Positions 1 to 9,908 of a stretch of DNA of 64,000 bases are shown here, piece by piece. A program made the position numbers and the translations under genes. The stretch's first letter is position 1. Each line of letters starts with the position of its first letter. The stretch lies in NCBI GenBank assembly GCA_021613335.1, contig JAJTWR010000001.1, positions 38,501-102,500 on the forward strand, written 5' to 3'. The stretch is from Whitmania pigra (lineage: Eukaryota; Annelida; Clitellata; Hirudinida; Haemopidae). The notes beneath the pieces were generated by a model. It saw only the letters and a list, made by a program, of their open reading frames with translations. It had not been told where the DNA came from and made no database searches.

Positions 1-1
1 C

Positions 2-220
2 GCCCTGCTCACAGTCTATAGAGCCACCATCCGCTCCGTCCTGGATTATGGATGCGAGGTAATCGACCTGGGGCGCAAGCAGATTCGAGACACATACGAC
101 AGTCTTCAGTATCAGGCACTGAAGATCTGCTGCGGTGCCATGAAGGGCACAAGTGCCTCGTCTCTGCGGGTGGAGTGCGGTGAGCTTCCCCTAAGCTTAG
201 TTGCCATTTATCCGAAATAA
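2..220 (+). mobile_element. LINE ORF2 fragment: end of reverse transcriptase
   Basis: An open frame enters from the window edge and stops at 218-220. It contains the pattern IRSVLDYGCE followed by QYQALKICCGAM and VECGELPLSL. This is the region just downstream of the RT catalytic core in Jockey/I-type LINEs, where a 'LDYG' block, an 'LQ..ALKI..GA' block and an 'E.GE.PL' block follow each other. A second copy of this region lies on the other strand at 9909-10500. The fragment is cut at the window edge, so its true 5' end is not visible. Related pieces downstream suggest an element that also encodes RNase H. Confidence 0.75.
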
Positions 221-289
221 TTTTTCAATAATCAATTAGCTTAATTTCGTTTCTGTAATTCTGATAAGAATATTTTTTTTGAAGTTGGT

Positions 290-870
290 CGGCATCGAGC
301 GAAAGCGATTAAGGCAGAGTCTTCAAAAATGTCTTAAACCGGATGTCAAGAAACGGAAAGGTGTCAACGGGCTGCCAGGTCCCGTCCCCAGGACAGGCTC
401 AGCATCCGAAGCGTCACCAGAGGACCCATGGACAGGCTCCCGGGAACCCTCAAGGCAACGGTTCTGACAACCGGGACTAGAAGGACAACGGAGAACAAAC
501 CGCCCTGGCCAGAGGCAGCCCCAAAGGCGGTGACGATGTTGACATGCCCCTCTCTAAGTTTTTGAGGCGTAGAACACCCTTGGTAGATGGGGGGAGGTTG
601 AATACCTTCAGAGCCGTCAAAAGGAAACTATGTGACGAGATATGGGGAGAATAGCAAGAAAATAGCAGAATCTGCATACGATCTCGCCCAACAGCACTTC
701 CATATCAGGAATTGGAGTGCCGATAAACCAGTCAGGATTGAAGAGAAACGCGGGGAATACATCGATTCCTTGTTGCCTCCCGAGTCAACAGATCCTTCAA
801 GAATGACATGGTCCTTTGAAACATCTGGAGAAGGCCTTGTATCTAATAAGAGGCAAGTTGCATAAGAGTT
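290..870 (+). mobile_element. Fragment of a second retroelement ORF1-like region
   Basis: This stretch carries broken frames rich in Lys, Arg and Ser (290-467) and a later frame with IEEKRGEYIDSLLPPEST (about 740-795). The same segment recurs on the - strand at 24714-25215, with matching order and wording, so it is a dispersed repeat and not a host gene. On the - strand it lies immediately upstream of a gag-like ORF1. It may therefore be the 5' part of that element or the tail of a different one. I do not recognise a domain in it. Several stops interrupt it. Confidence 0.5.
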
Positions 871-929
871 GGGATGCCCACTCTTGTGACCCCCTTCTCA
901 AAAATCTTCTCATCGTCATAGGCGTTTTT

Positions 930-1259
930 ATCCCCAAGAAAGGAGTGGAGCTCAGTATCAGAACAGCATCTCTGCAACGGAATTAGCAGCCATAGAGGAC
1001 TGATGTTGCTAAATACCTCCTACCAGGAGAGGTCAATAATATTTTAAGCAATTCTTAGTGCAATCCAGTGCCAAGAAATCGAAACAATGCCTACCATGAC
1101 CCCGAAATTCACAGAATTTTATCTTTGATTTCAGATTTCATGGAACAAGTCACACTCGTCTGCGTACAATGGGCTTCTCCAGGTAACGAGAAGGCTGACA
1201 CCCTGGCGAAGCTTGCGACAACTCGAGGCCCGATAGATCGCCAAATCCCAGCATCTTAA
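930..1259 (+). mobile_element. LINE ORF2 fragment: RNase H domain
   Basis: The last part of this fragment (1068-1259) ends with CVQWASPGNEKADTLAKLA. This is the C-terminal signature of a retroelement RNase H domain: a GNEKAD block carrying the final catalytic Asp, followed by LA. Upstream, in another frame, are traces of an 'ELAAIEDA' type block around 980-1005. The domain is broken by frame changes. RNase H in a LINE with a gag-like ORF1 and an apurinic-type endonuclease points to the I superfamily (for example I or Nimb). The family rank is an inference. Confidence 0.7.
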
Positions 1260-1263
1260 CGAC

Positions 1264-1480
1264 GATTGTTGAGAGCTAACACAACCAGAGTCAACAAGAC
1301 CATAGGCGGAAAGAAGGTCGCCACTTCATTGTCTGTTTTGCAACACCCGCCAAAGTTAAGATTGACTATCTTAGATTTAAAGTTCAGGCGTACATACGTG
1401 AGCTGACCCGCTGCTTCAAGTTCAACATAGCCGTTAACTGCCAGCACAAGGTAAAGTGCCCTGAAAGAGTGCCAGACAAA
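1264..1480 (+). mobile_element. LINE gag-like ORF1 fragment (before the zinc knuckles)
   Basis: The short block TRVNKTIGGKKVATS is followed by 'AKVKIGYLSFKVQAFVRE'-like residues in shifted frames. It matches the middle of the better preserved ORF1 copy at 23746-24691. The segment breaks off inside the first zinc knuckle. It is one of at least ten pieces of this ORF1 in the first 25 kb. Confidence 0.6.
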
Positions 1481-1591
1481 GGAGAAGACACTGCACTGGC
1501 TACCCATCCATCTTCGCATCATATACAAAATATCTCTACTCACTTATCGCACATTAACTACATTCAACCCCCCTTATCCCACAAGCTGTTC

Positions 1592-1745
1592 AACATGAAT
1601 AATGCCATAAACATTATTCAATGGAACTGCCAAGGCATCTTTGCCTGATGTTATCTTGCTGCAAGAAACATTTCTGAAAAGCAAGCATTCCTTCAGACTT
1701 AGAGGATATCAAGTGAAGCGGTTCGACCGGCCGGATGAACAAGAA
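1592..1745 (+). mobile_element. LINE ORF2 fragment: start of endonuclease domain
   Basis: The frame opens with MNNAINIIQWNCQGI, a typical start of the apurinic-like endonuclease of LINEs (xxIxxWNxxG). In a shifted frame follow VILLQETFLKSKHSFRLRGY and a 'KRFDRPDE' block, where the Q-E pair corresponds to the catalytic Glu region. A deletion or frameshift between the two blocks (about 1645-1655) disables it. A matching piece with the same RLRGY block lies at 11587-11735. Confidence 0.7.
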
Positions 1746-1825
1746 AGGATCGACAGATGGATAGTTATTCACATTCGATCGTGCTTGAGAATTGATTTCG
1801 TGCGTTGTTGCGTAATTTGAAATTG

Positions 1826-2770
1826 AATGGACAACATGGAGACGATGGACGACGGTTTCCGAACTGTCGAAAATCGGAAGCGCATGAGGATGGAATCCTG
1901 TACCAACTGACATGTCTAGCCACCCTAGGTCAGGACCTCCCCACAGAAGATCTTGAGGAAAATGCATCCCTCATCTCTCAGGCCATTGTCCGAGCGGCGG
2001 AGGCTTGCTCTCCAAAGCCCACAAGCAGCCGCAGAAAACAATCCGTCCCTTACTGGAACGAGGACTGCAGAGCAGCAATCAAAGAAACCAGATGAGAAAC
2101 CGCTTCCTAAAGATGAAGACAGTCGATGCATTCACAGAATACAAGCTGGCGAAAGGGCGAGCTCAATGGGTTGTCAGGAAAGCCAAGAAAGACTGTTGGG
2201 AGAGTTTCTGTGCCAGCTTCAACAGGTCAACAAACCTGGGCACCCTCTGGAGAATCGTCAAGAGCATGAGCGGTCACTCTCAAGGAGCTCGCATCCCCCC
2301 GATCTCCTCTAGTGATGGATCCCCACTGGATAACTTCAGCAAAGCGGAAATCTTTGCAAAAACCTTTGTTTACGCGAGCAGCAATGCAAATCTGTCCCCG
2401 CACTTTGCAAAGATCAAGCAGAATTTCTTTCGATCTCGATCCGCAAGGCTATCCAAACTAGGCATAAAAGGAAGGATGCTTCACTGGATAAACGACTTCT
2501 TACAAGATCGAACCATGTAAGTCAGAATCGGAGCGACTTTCTCCAACCCTCTCACCCTTGACAATGGCACACCCCAAGGCAGTGTCCTTAGCCCGCTACT
2601 GTTCATTGTGATGCTCGACTGTCTGCCCCAACAAGATCAAGGTGTCTATCTACGCCGACGACATAGCCCTCTGGACGACCGGTAGCGATCTTTCCACCAT
2701 GAGGCACAGGATGCAACAGCACCTTAATCAAACAGAGAAGTTTCTTTCCAGCCATGGTTTTAAAATCTGA
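1826..2770 (+). mobile_element. LINE ORF1 start fused to ORF2 linker and reverse transcriptase
   Basis: The piece starts with the N-terminus of the gag-like ORF1 (about 1826-1900) and jumps directly to the ORF2 linker behind the endonuclease (SVPYWNEDCRAAIKETR, about 2040-2094). Then follow AKGRAQWVVRKAKKDCWESF, a 'SMSGHS' block, and after a large deletion (near 2425) the RT motifs GTPQGSVLSPLLF (2567-2605) and IYADDIALW (2650-2676). The YADD box is intact, but the palm upstream is missing and stops interrupt the frame. It is clearly a dead, internally rearranged copy. Confidence 0.8.
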
Positions 2771-2799
2771 AATTTCTAAATCTAACGGTGAGTTGCTCA

Positions 2800-3010
2800 G
2801 TCGGGCATCTCGGCACTACTCGCCAAGTTAATTTTAAAAATTTCAGAGGGCATGAACATGAGGTTCCAAGGAGGAAATCAGGACCAGATGATGGACATCC
2901 TCAACCACGTCCTCCTCCTTGTCTGCATAGGAGGAACCTATCCCTGGTGCTGCCATAGCTGCAGTCAAAAGCTGTATGGTGGCCCAAACAGTTCAACGTG
3001 GATAATGCCA
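2800..3010 (+). mobile_element. LINE gag-like ORF1 C-terminal fragment
   Basis: The text LLAKLILKISEGMNMRFQGG followed by an 'ILNHVLL' block matches the ORF1 C-terminus seen at 4063, 13130, 14160 and 15330. At 2998-3015 it runs into another ORF2 start (a NAINIIQWN block), so the ORF1-ORF2 boundary of the element is visible here. Confidence 0.65.
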
Positions 3011-3056
3011 TAAACATTATCCAATGGAACTGTAGGTAGGCGAGATGTGAAGATCA

Positions 3057-3650
3057 TTGCAAAGACAGTCAGGAAAAGCACTGGATGCGAGAGCGCATCG
3101 AGAGTTTCCAAGAAGGTCGGAGGAAAGAAGGTGGCCACTTCTTAGCTTTAAAGTGCAGGCATTTGTGCGCGAGTCGACTCGCTGCTTCAAGTGCAACGGT
3201 TATGGGCACATAGCCGTTAACTGCCAGCACAAGGCAAAGTGCCCAAAATGCCATGGGGAGCACTCCCTGAAAGAGTGCCAAACAAAGGAATTGACGGAGA
3301 AGCGCTGCGCGACTTGTGACAGTACCAGTCACTTTACTGGTCAGGCTGTCTGTCCGCAGCGCAAGATTGACAATCAGGGCCAATAAGCATATTAGTTATG
3401 CTAAAGCAGTTGAGGCGGCCACTAGCAAGGCCGCAAGAAGGGAGGCAGGGCCAGCACCGGCTCCTTCGGTCTCGGGGGTTACTCCTGTTGACTCTATAGT
3501 CAAACAGGGAAACCCTCAGAAACCAAAAAGCAAAGCGAAGAAGCGCAAAGCCCGCAGCAGTCCTCGCAACCAGCTGCAATTTCATAAGTTAATATTAACG
3601 GTGGGGCGGCCGACTCTCAAAAGGGACTCTCGACAGAACAATTATTGACT
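3057..3650 (+). mobile_element. LINE gag-like ORF1 fragment with three CCHC zinc knuckles
   Basis: The open frame 3057-3386 holds three zinc knuckles: CFKCNGYGHIAVNC, then CPKCHGEHSLKEC, then a CATC..TSHFTGQAVC block. Three CCHC knuckles are usual for nucleic-acid-binding ORF1 proteins of Jockey, I and CR1-like LINEs. After a one-base shift the reading goes on as NKHISYAKAVEAATSKAARR and a basic, Pro/Ala-rich tail up to about 3640. This is the cleanest zinc-knuckle copy in the window. It has no start and ends abruptly at the junction with a different fragment at about 3635. Confidence 0.8.
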
Positions 3651-3916
3651 TGACCTACAACCACCACGTTGTCCTGCTCGAGCCCAGGCATAACAACTCG
3701 TTATGGTCAGCTCTCTTTCGATGTCTCGACACAGCAGTCCGCCCGATCTCGATGATGTTGGCCATCTGCGCCGAGCAGGCCAGATACCATGACATGACAT
3801 GACAGGCATCACGGTCGTCAGGAGGGCTATGCAGTTGGCGCCAGATTTTTGGTGGGATGAGGCAGCCAGAATCGCAGGGGAAAGGCTGCTGCAAACGACT
3901 TTGCTCGAAAGAAGAA
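3635..3916 (+). pseudogene. Nucleoprotein-like fragment (possible endogenous viral element), copy 1
   Basis: A partial frame starts abruptly at an IIDLTY block and continues with a 'RPISM.LAIC.EQARYH' block, then an 'APDFWWDEAARIA' block after a frame break near 3800. A longer copy of the same sequence lies at 14263-14745. The Trp- and Ala-rich helical style, with an 'EQARYHGMT' type block, reminds me of nucleoproteins of negative-strand RNA viruses, which are often endogenised in invertebrates. I cannot confirm this by alignment, and it could instead be an unfamiliar retroelement protein. The copy is broken by frameshifts and ends at an rRNA fragment. Confidence 0.3.
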
Positions 3917-4013
3917 TTGTTACGACTTTTACTTCCTCTAGATGATCAAGTTCGATCGTCTTCTCAAAGAATCGCGGCAAGGCCGTTAAGCCCCGCCGAG
4001 CCTTCGATCCGAT

Positions 4014-4059
<46 letters not shown>
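3917..4059 (-). rRNA. 18S rRNA 3'-end fragment (dispersed, not functional)
   Basis: Read on the - strand, this is the decoding-site end of 18S rRNA: CACACCGCCCGTCGCTACTA, then CCGATTGGATGGTTTAGTGA, a variable helix-44 tip, then GAGGAAGTAAAAGTCGTAAC and AA. The + strand therefore shows the universal reverse-primer site GACGGGCGGTGTGTA at 4045-4059. The order and both flanking universal blocks leave little doubt. Only about 143 bp are present, with no rDNA neighbours. Both sides join LINE or other fragments directly, so it is a captured or transposed piece. Confidence 0.92.
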
Positions 4060-4062
4060 GTT

Positions 4063-4180
4063 AATTTTTAAAATTTCAGCGGGAATGAACAAGAGGTTCC
4101 AAGGAGGAAACTGTCCCAGGTGCAGTCGCTGCTGCAATCAAAAGCTGTCTGGTGACCCAAACATGGAGGAAACAAAGTTA
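4063..4180 (+). mobile_element. LINE gag-like ORF1 C-terminal fragment
   Basis: Directly behind the 18S fragment the sequence resumes with 'LIFKISAGMNKRFQGG' type coding and a following block on the CS..CSQKLSGDPN pattern. This is the same ORF1 tail found at 2800-2960. The junction is at about 4060-4064. Confidence 0.55.
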
Positions 4181-4254
4181 TTAGATGTCCTCACCCGCAT
4201 CTGCATGCTTACTCGTCTTTTTTCGCTCATCTCCTGAATCATGTCGCACTCCTG

Positions 4255-5365
4255 CAACTTCAACGGTGGACAGGTCCCGACCCAAGGACAAGCTCCCTCT
4301 GGTTCCATACTGCAAGGAGGCAGTCAAAGACAGAAATAGAAGAGAGCTGTCTACCAGCAATCAGTGTCGAGTTTTGAGGAATATAAGTGGGCAAGGGGTC
4401 AAGCTCAGTGGACCATCAAGAATGCGAAAAGAGAAAATGCTGGTGGAGTTGTTGTTGCTATCCCTAAAGAGACTCAGAATAAAAAAGAAATGCATAATGA
4501 GATGATAATGAGACACCTAAAACGATGCGTGCCAAGACTAGGAATACGCCCAGAATATTGTATATCACTTTGCATGGAGATCACATACATTACGTATCAG
4601 GTAAAAGGTATTCACCTTCATCTTCATAACGGGACTTTGTGGTCATCCTTGGACCCATGGATACATTCCCAGGATCCCTCAAAGCTGCCACTGCTGCTGG
4701 GCGCATTGTTCCGCCAAGAACGCCCACATTGTGCATGGATGAATGAAACAATCCACAAAAGGTGGCAACAGAGAAAACCACACAAGAAGGTGGACTGCCC
4801 TCATTTAGGTCTATAAAATTCTTACATTAAATACTGATTGTCTAAACGTTCTCAAGGTCACAATTTAATACTCACCAACCTCTTTAACAGAGGCGGAGAC
4901 CTCAGCAGTAGCTCAGAGTCTTGGAATAAATCCTACAAAAATGGATATGGTGTCCCATTGCTCATCCACGTGGTTCCTGCATAATGTAATAATTGCCATT
5001 TGACCATTGACAATTCAGCTAAATTTCATTCCTAATAATGAAATAAGCAATAAGTAAACAACAAGTAAAATCCTTAGCATGTTTAAGACCTCACATTCCG
5101 AGCTTCCCTACCGAACGAGCCATTGTTTTCTAAAGAACTCATTATCATAATTCCGCCGCGAAGAGAGTTCGATTCAGTATAATTTTGTAAAAGAGAATTA
5201 TAAACAATTTTTTTTAATTTTAAAGTTTCTATTTAAATATTTATTAAAAATTAATTTCACGTAACTACGTTTGGCTCTTTGTTGTATTAAAAACGGAAAT
5301 TATATTCAACGCGATTATATGGATATTTATTAATTTTCTTAAAAAACAAACGAGATATTTTCAAG
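4255..5365 (+). repeat. Chimeric dispersed repeat, copy A
   Basis: The copy begins with LINE ORF2 linker coding (EEYKWARGQAQWTIKNAKRE, about 4367-4430) and passes into a long AT-rich stretch of unknown origin. This includes a recurring 'HPRERPHCAWM' type frame near 4700-4800. It ends in a shared 3' block (about 5225-5365) containing TTTATTAAAAATTAATTTCA and an AACGCGATTATATGGATATT motif. The same composite occurs at 16674-17990 (+) and 20640-21845 (-). This copy has internal deletions relative to copy B. Because three copies share the same chimeric joint, the joint was made once and then multiplied. Confidence 0.65.
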
Positions 5366-5639
5366 ACTAGAAGAATGTTCGAAAAGTTCGAGGTTTTTCA
5401 AGAATTTACGCAGTTTGGTTCTTCTCTTGTCTTTGGCTTTGTTTGTGCTTTTGAAATTGTTTCGAGGTAATGAACTCTCTAATATTAGAGACTGCTTCGT
5501 CGTCCTTAATGGGTTGTGGGACACTGAACTTCGCCCCATAACTTCACCAGACTCAATCATTAATTATTTTTAATTTATTAATTAGGAAATTATTAATTAA
5601 TTTTTTGTAATTTTTGTTACGTAATATTCAGCATCTTTT

Positions 5640-7275
5640 GTCAATATAAAAATCAACCTCAGTGGTACTTCAGATCAGTAAAATTAACGCCTCTCACTCC
5701 AAAATAACTTCTAACTCCTACCTTGTTTGATTCTCTTCTAGCTGATCCCTTCTCATGCCATTTTGCTTTGGCCTCATTATTATAATGACGCAACAGGGTA
5801 AAGAGAGAATGTTCAACGTCTCTAATTGAGATGCTTCTTTAAAAGTTACACCCAGATATCTTTTTAATACATCGTCACTTAGTTTTCTTGGTTTGAATTT
5901 ATCCGTGACTAGACCTGGGAGGTATTAGTCCATTATCCACTTAGTTTTAAGTCCGTAATTTGGAGCAGACCGTTAACTGTCTGACTATTGATTCCTTTCG
6001 TCTGTACTGTTGATATTTAATCTCTCATCAGTACCGTATTTCTTTTTATATTAATTATGTCACTTCTTTTTTCTGCCGATGTTTTTGGCTGTTTTCAAGA
6101 AATGTTTTCTGAAAAGTTTTCAGGATCATCACCGTTCCATACTATGAAATTATCATCGAGATATCGAAAGAAAATTTTGGGATTATAACTGTAGATGAAA
6201 TCATCGATTTCTTTCATATAAAGGTTTGCTAGACCGGGTGAGTATTTTTTACCCATTGCGCATCCGCGGGGGTTTGCAGGAAAAAGTTACCTTCGAATTC
6301 GACGTCATTGTTCCTAAGAGTGAAATTAAGTAGGTTGAGGATTAAGAGGTCTGGTCTACCTATTTCTGGATTATTTTGAAAAAGATCTATGATGATTTTC
6401 ATAATTCGATCAAATTTCATGTTTGTGTATAGAGCCGTGACATCACCAGTTATTAGTGTATCATGCTGTGTTGTGTTATGTTTGTATCCTTGATTTTTTC
6501 AACGAAATCGAAAACATTCTCGCAAAAAAGATCTTAGATTCTTACTATGTCTGTTAACATAGAAGTCCATGAAGCTTGCTACTCGGTATGATTCGGTGTT
6601 CACGTCTGAAACTATTGGTCTACCTGGGGGTTGTAAAGGATTCAGCCATTTTTCTATTGGTTTATGTATTTTAGGAAGGATGTAAAATTTTCTGGTGTAA
6701 TAGTCTCCAGTAGTTTTTAAGTAGTCAGCAGTTTTTCTGTCTATTGAATTTGTTTGTAGGCCTTTATCGATGAAATCATTGATGATATTTTTGTTTTGAG
6801 GGTGTTTAGGTTCTGTAAGAGGTTCATAAAACCTTTTGTCCTCAAGCTGTTGTGTTACTTCTATTGTATATGCCGTTTTGGATAGGATGGGAAAGGTACT
6901 ACCCTTGTCCGCTTTTCTGAATAGGTATGTTTCCTATCCAGCAGTAATTTCTTTTATGGGGGATAATGAACCTATTGCTTGTTTCATCATAGAAACGTTT
7001 AAGTTTATAGATTAACTGTCGTGTCTCAGGAGATAACCCTAACCCTTCAGGAGATATTTCGATTCTGGAAGGTTCCCAATTACTTTTTTTACTGAAAGGA
7101 AGAAAGTTATTACTGATGGTACGTCCCATGAAATAATCTTTAAGTTTTATGGTCATAGTTAACCTATTAAAGAGGAGGTTAAGGTTATTTTTGTGGATTG
7201 TCGATTCTGCTGGGACAAATTTTATTCCCAAGTTCAGAATATTAACCTTTTCTGTTGTCAATTCTAGGTGTGAGA
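5640..7275 (-). mobile_element. Penelope-like element reverse transcriptase (broken)
   Basis: On the - strand the pieces appear in the order expected for a Penelope-like RT. First comes an N-terminal NILNLGIKFVPAEST block (about 7250-7200), then RKADKGST (about 6920-6895), then FYILPKIHKP (about 6700-6665), GRPIVSD (about 6625-6605), an ITGDVTALYTNM block (about 6455-6420), and the catalytic box YLDDNFIVWNGDD (about 6160-6120). The ILPKIHKP motif and the KADKG motif are characteristic of Penelope-like elements. Frame changes near 6900, 6480 and 6230 disable it. I see no GIY-YIG endonuclease downstream, so the 3' part is lost or unrecognisable; 5370-5640 shows no further motif. Confidence 0.8.
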
Positions 7276-9150
7276 GATTTAATGTTGGCCCTTGCGGGAT
7301 GCCATTGCTAAAAAATGTGGGGGCGATAGTGTGAGACCTTCAATGTTCACCAGCGGCTCCAATCTTCTAATTAGTTCAATGGGTTTTCTGTTGTTTGGTA
7401 AAATTTCTTCTTTCGCTCTCATAGTCGTTGTCTACCCTTCTCTTATGTGCACTTCTTCCCAACGATTCATCTTTCGAAACATGTGCTGAATGCATGCGTT
7501 CCACATGTTTCTTCAAGTTTGACGATGAACCTTCGAATGCTGAACACAATTTCTTTTTAGCACAGTTGCAAACTGATTCGATTTTGCTTCCTTTGATTCA
7601 AATCAGAATCTATTGCATGTTTCATCATAGAAACGTTTAAGTTTATAGATTAACTGTCATGTCTCAGGAGATATTTCGAGTATTCCTGTATTTCTGGCCA
7701 TTGATACTGTTGTAACGTCTAGTTGTCTGTGGATCAAAGTTATAATCTGATTGCATCGTATAAAGCAAACGTTATAGTTAAAATTGAATGGTACTAGGCT
7801 ACTTAGGGTTAGTAGGAAAAATCGCCTTATCCGATTATTTCCCCAGTTGTATTTGTGTTCATTGATTCTGATCAAATTGAAGTAGGTCTTTGTAACATTC
7901 CTTATTGTGGATTCTGCTGGGACAAATTTTATTTCCAAGTTCAGAATATTAACCGTTTCTGTTGTCAATTCAGGGTGTGAGAGATTTAATGTTGGCCCTT
8001 GGATCGGGCCGCCATTGCTAAAAAATGTGGGGTCGCTAGTGTTAGACCTTCAATGTTCACCAACGGCTCCAATCTTCTAATTAGTTCAATGGGTTTTCTG
8101 TTGTTTGGTAAAATTTCTTCTTTCGCTCTCATAGTTGTTGTCTACCTTTCTCTTATGTGCACTTCTTTCCAACGATTCATCTTTCGAAACATGTGCTGGA
8201 TGCATACGTTTCTTTAAGTTTGACGATGAACCTTCGAATGCTGAACACAATTTCTTTTTAGCACAGTTGCAAACTGATTCGATTTTGCTTCCTTTGATTC
8301 AAATCGGAATCTATTGCATGTTTCATCATAGAAACGTTTAAGTTTATAGATTAACTGTCATGTCTCAGGAGATATTTCGAGTATTCCTGTATTTCTGGCA
8401 ATTGATACTGTTGTAACGTCTAGCTGTTTGTGGATCAAAGTTATAATCTGATTGCATCGTATAAAGCAAACGTTATAGTTAAAATTGAATGGTACTAGGC
8501 TACTTAGGGTTAGTAGGAAAAAACGCCTTATCCGCTGTTCAATCGTATGCTAAACGTGCGAATAAACTTTATTTCTTCAGTTGTTTTGTTTTAAGATAAA
8601 GATCCTAATAAAAAGACTGGATGTAAGTTTTTTGCTTTTGTATTGTAGATTATTTCTCCAGTTGTATTTGTGTTCATTGATTCATCTTTCGAAACATGCG
8701 TTCCATATGTTTCTTCAAGTTTGGCCGTGAACCTTCGAATGCTGAATTTTTTTTGCACAGTTATATGATTTTGCTTCCTTTGATTCAAATCGGAATCATT
8801 GTGTTTAAATATGGCCACGTGTGCACTTCAATGTTGTTCCCCTTATCAGCGCTAGCTATGTTCAAATACTCGTGTATCGACGTCTATCGGACGTCCGACG
8901 GGTCGTGTAAATATAAATAACAACAAGCACCATCACACACAAGCTCTCAGTTATGAAACGGACTACAATCAAATAAATAAATAAATAAATCACACACAAG
9001 CTCCAGGCGTGTAAGACTAGGAGTAGAGTACAGACATTTAACTTCACCCCACAACTTCTCCAGGCTACAAGCGTGCAGGACAGCGACAATGTTTATTCCC
9101 AAGTTCAGAATATTAACCTCTTCTGTTGTCAATTCTAGGTGTGAGAAATA
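7222..9150 (-). repeat. Tandem 5' array of the Penelope-like element (pLTR-like)
   Basis: The 5' end of the Penelope-like element is repeated head to tail. Marker AAGTTCAGAATATTAACC occurs at about 7230, 7936 and 9099 on the + strand. The first two units are about 706 bp apart and nearly identical over most of their length; the third interval is about 1163 bp and diverged. Each unit restarts the same protein N-terminus on the - strand. Partial tandem copies with LTR-like repeats are a known habit of Penelope-like elements. Short open frames inside (for example 7428-7640 and 8135-8341) are by-products of the duplication. Confidence 0.75.
8932..9003 (+). mobile_element. 5'-truncated SINE insertion with target-site duplication
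   Basis: A 42-bp insert (8947-8988) with a tail of AAAT repeats is flanked by a perfect 15-bp direct repeat, ATCACACACAAGCTC, at 8932-8946 and 8989-9003. The insert body (ATGAAACGGACTACAATCAA) resembles tails seen at 18850-18898 and 37150-37190. Direct repeat plus short-repeat tail is the mark of target-primed reverse transcription. Confidence 0.8.
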
Positions 9151-9908
9151 TATAACCTTTTCTAAATAAAATTTCTTTAAACTTGAGACCTCATTTTGTG
9201 TTAATTTGAAAAGTTTTTACGGGAGTTTGTTTCTTATTTTTTTTCATTATATATTAAAAAACACAGTTCTTCAAAAATAGCTGATATCATCATATGCTCC
9301 ATCTACCTTTATAAAATTTAGCCACTTTCAGCATTGTAAACGCTAATATCCGTTACAATTTTAGCTATATTTAATATGCACTTGTATTATATGAGAATGG
9401 TCATATCCCCAAACAATCGGTTTAAGTTCACCCTTGCGTAGTAAATTTTATGAAAAATTGGACCCCCCTGTCAAGAAAAGTCGGCTACGCCCCTGCTCCC
9501 TGTCCGCTATTTTAGGGACAACCCAAATATTTCCTAAAAATTTATTTCAATGAATAAACAATTATTTTCGTTTCAAGGATCCAATTGTTGACGTTTAGTA
9601 AAATTTGAAACCAATAATGTATTTTTTTGGTCTTTCGTATTGATTCAGCAATGGTTTTTGTATTGTTTTTAGTGATTTGAATTCGTTTATTTGAAAATTC
9701 CGAACTAGAAACACAAAAAATGCATGCCAATGATACAGAAATTAAAAAGAAACCATTTCATTTAGTTATTTGATTATAGTCCATTGAATAACTAAGATGA
9801 TTTGGACTTTAGTTAGTGATAGTAATTAGGAATAAGTAATGATATGTATTAGAATAATAAAAATATATTGGTTAGATTAAAATTGTATAGGGCTTAGAGA
9901 AAGACCAT
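9151..9908. other. AT-rich stretch without a gene; SINE-tail piece at 9761-9809
   Basis: No coding segment can be supported here. Positions 9761-9809 match, in reverse orientation, the SINE-tail piece at 18850-18898 (shared blocks TTTGATTA.AGTCC and GATGATTTGGACTT). A 'GGCTACGCCCCTG' motif near 9482 looks like the end of some transposon, but I could not pair it with a partner end. Confidence 0.5.

Noticed and set aside
7222..9150. Hammerhead ribozyme in the Penelope-like array
   Set aside because: I looked for the CTGATGA core on both strands in these repeats and did not find it.
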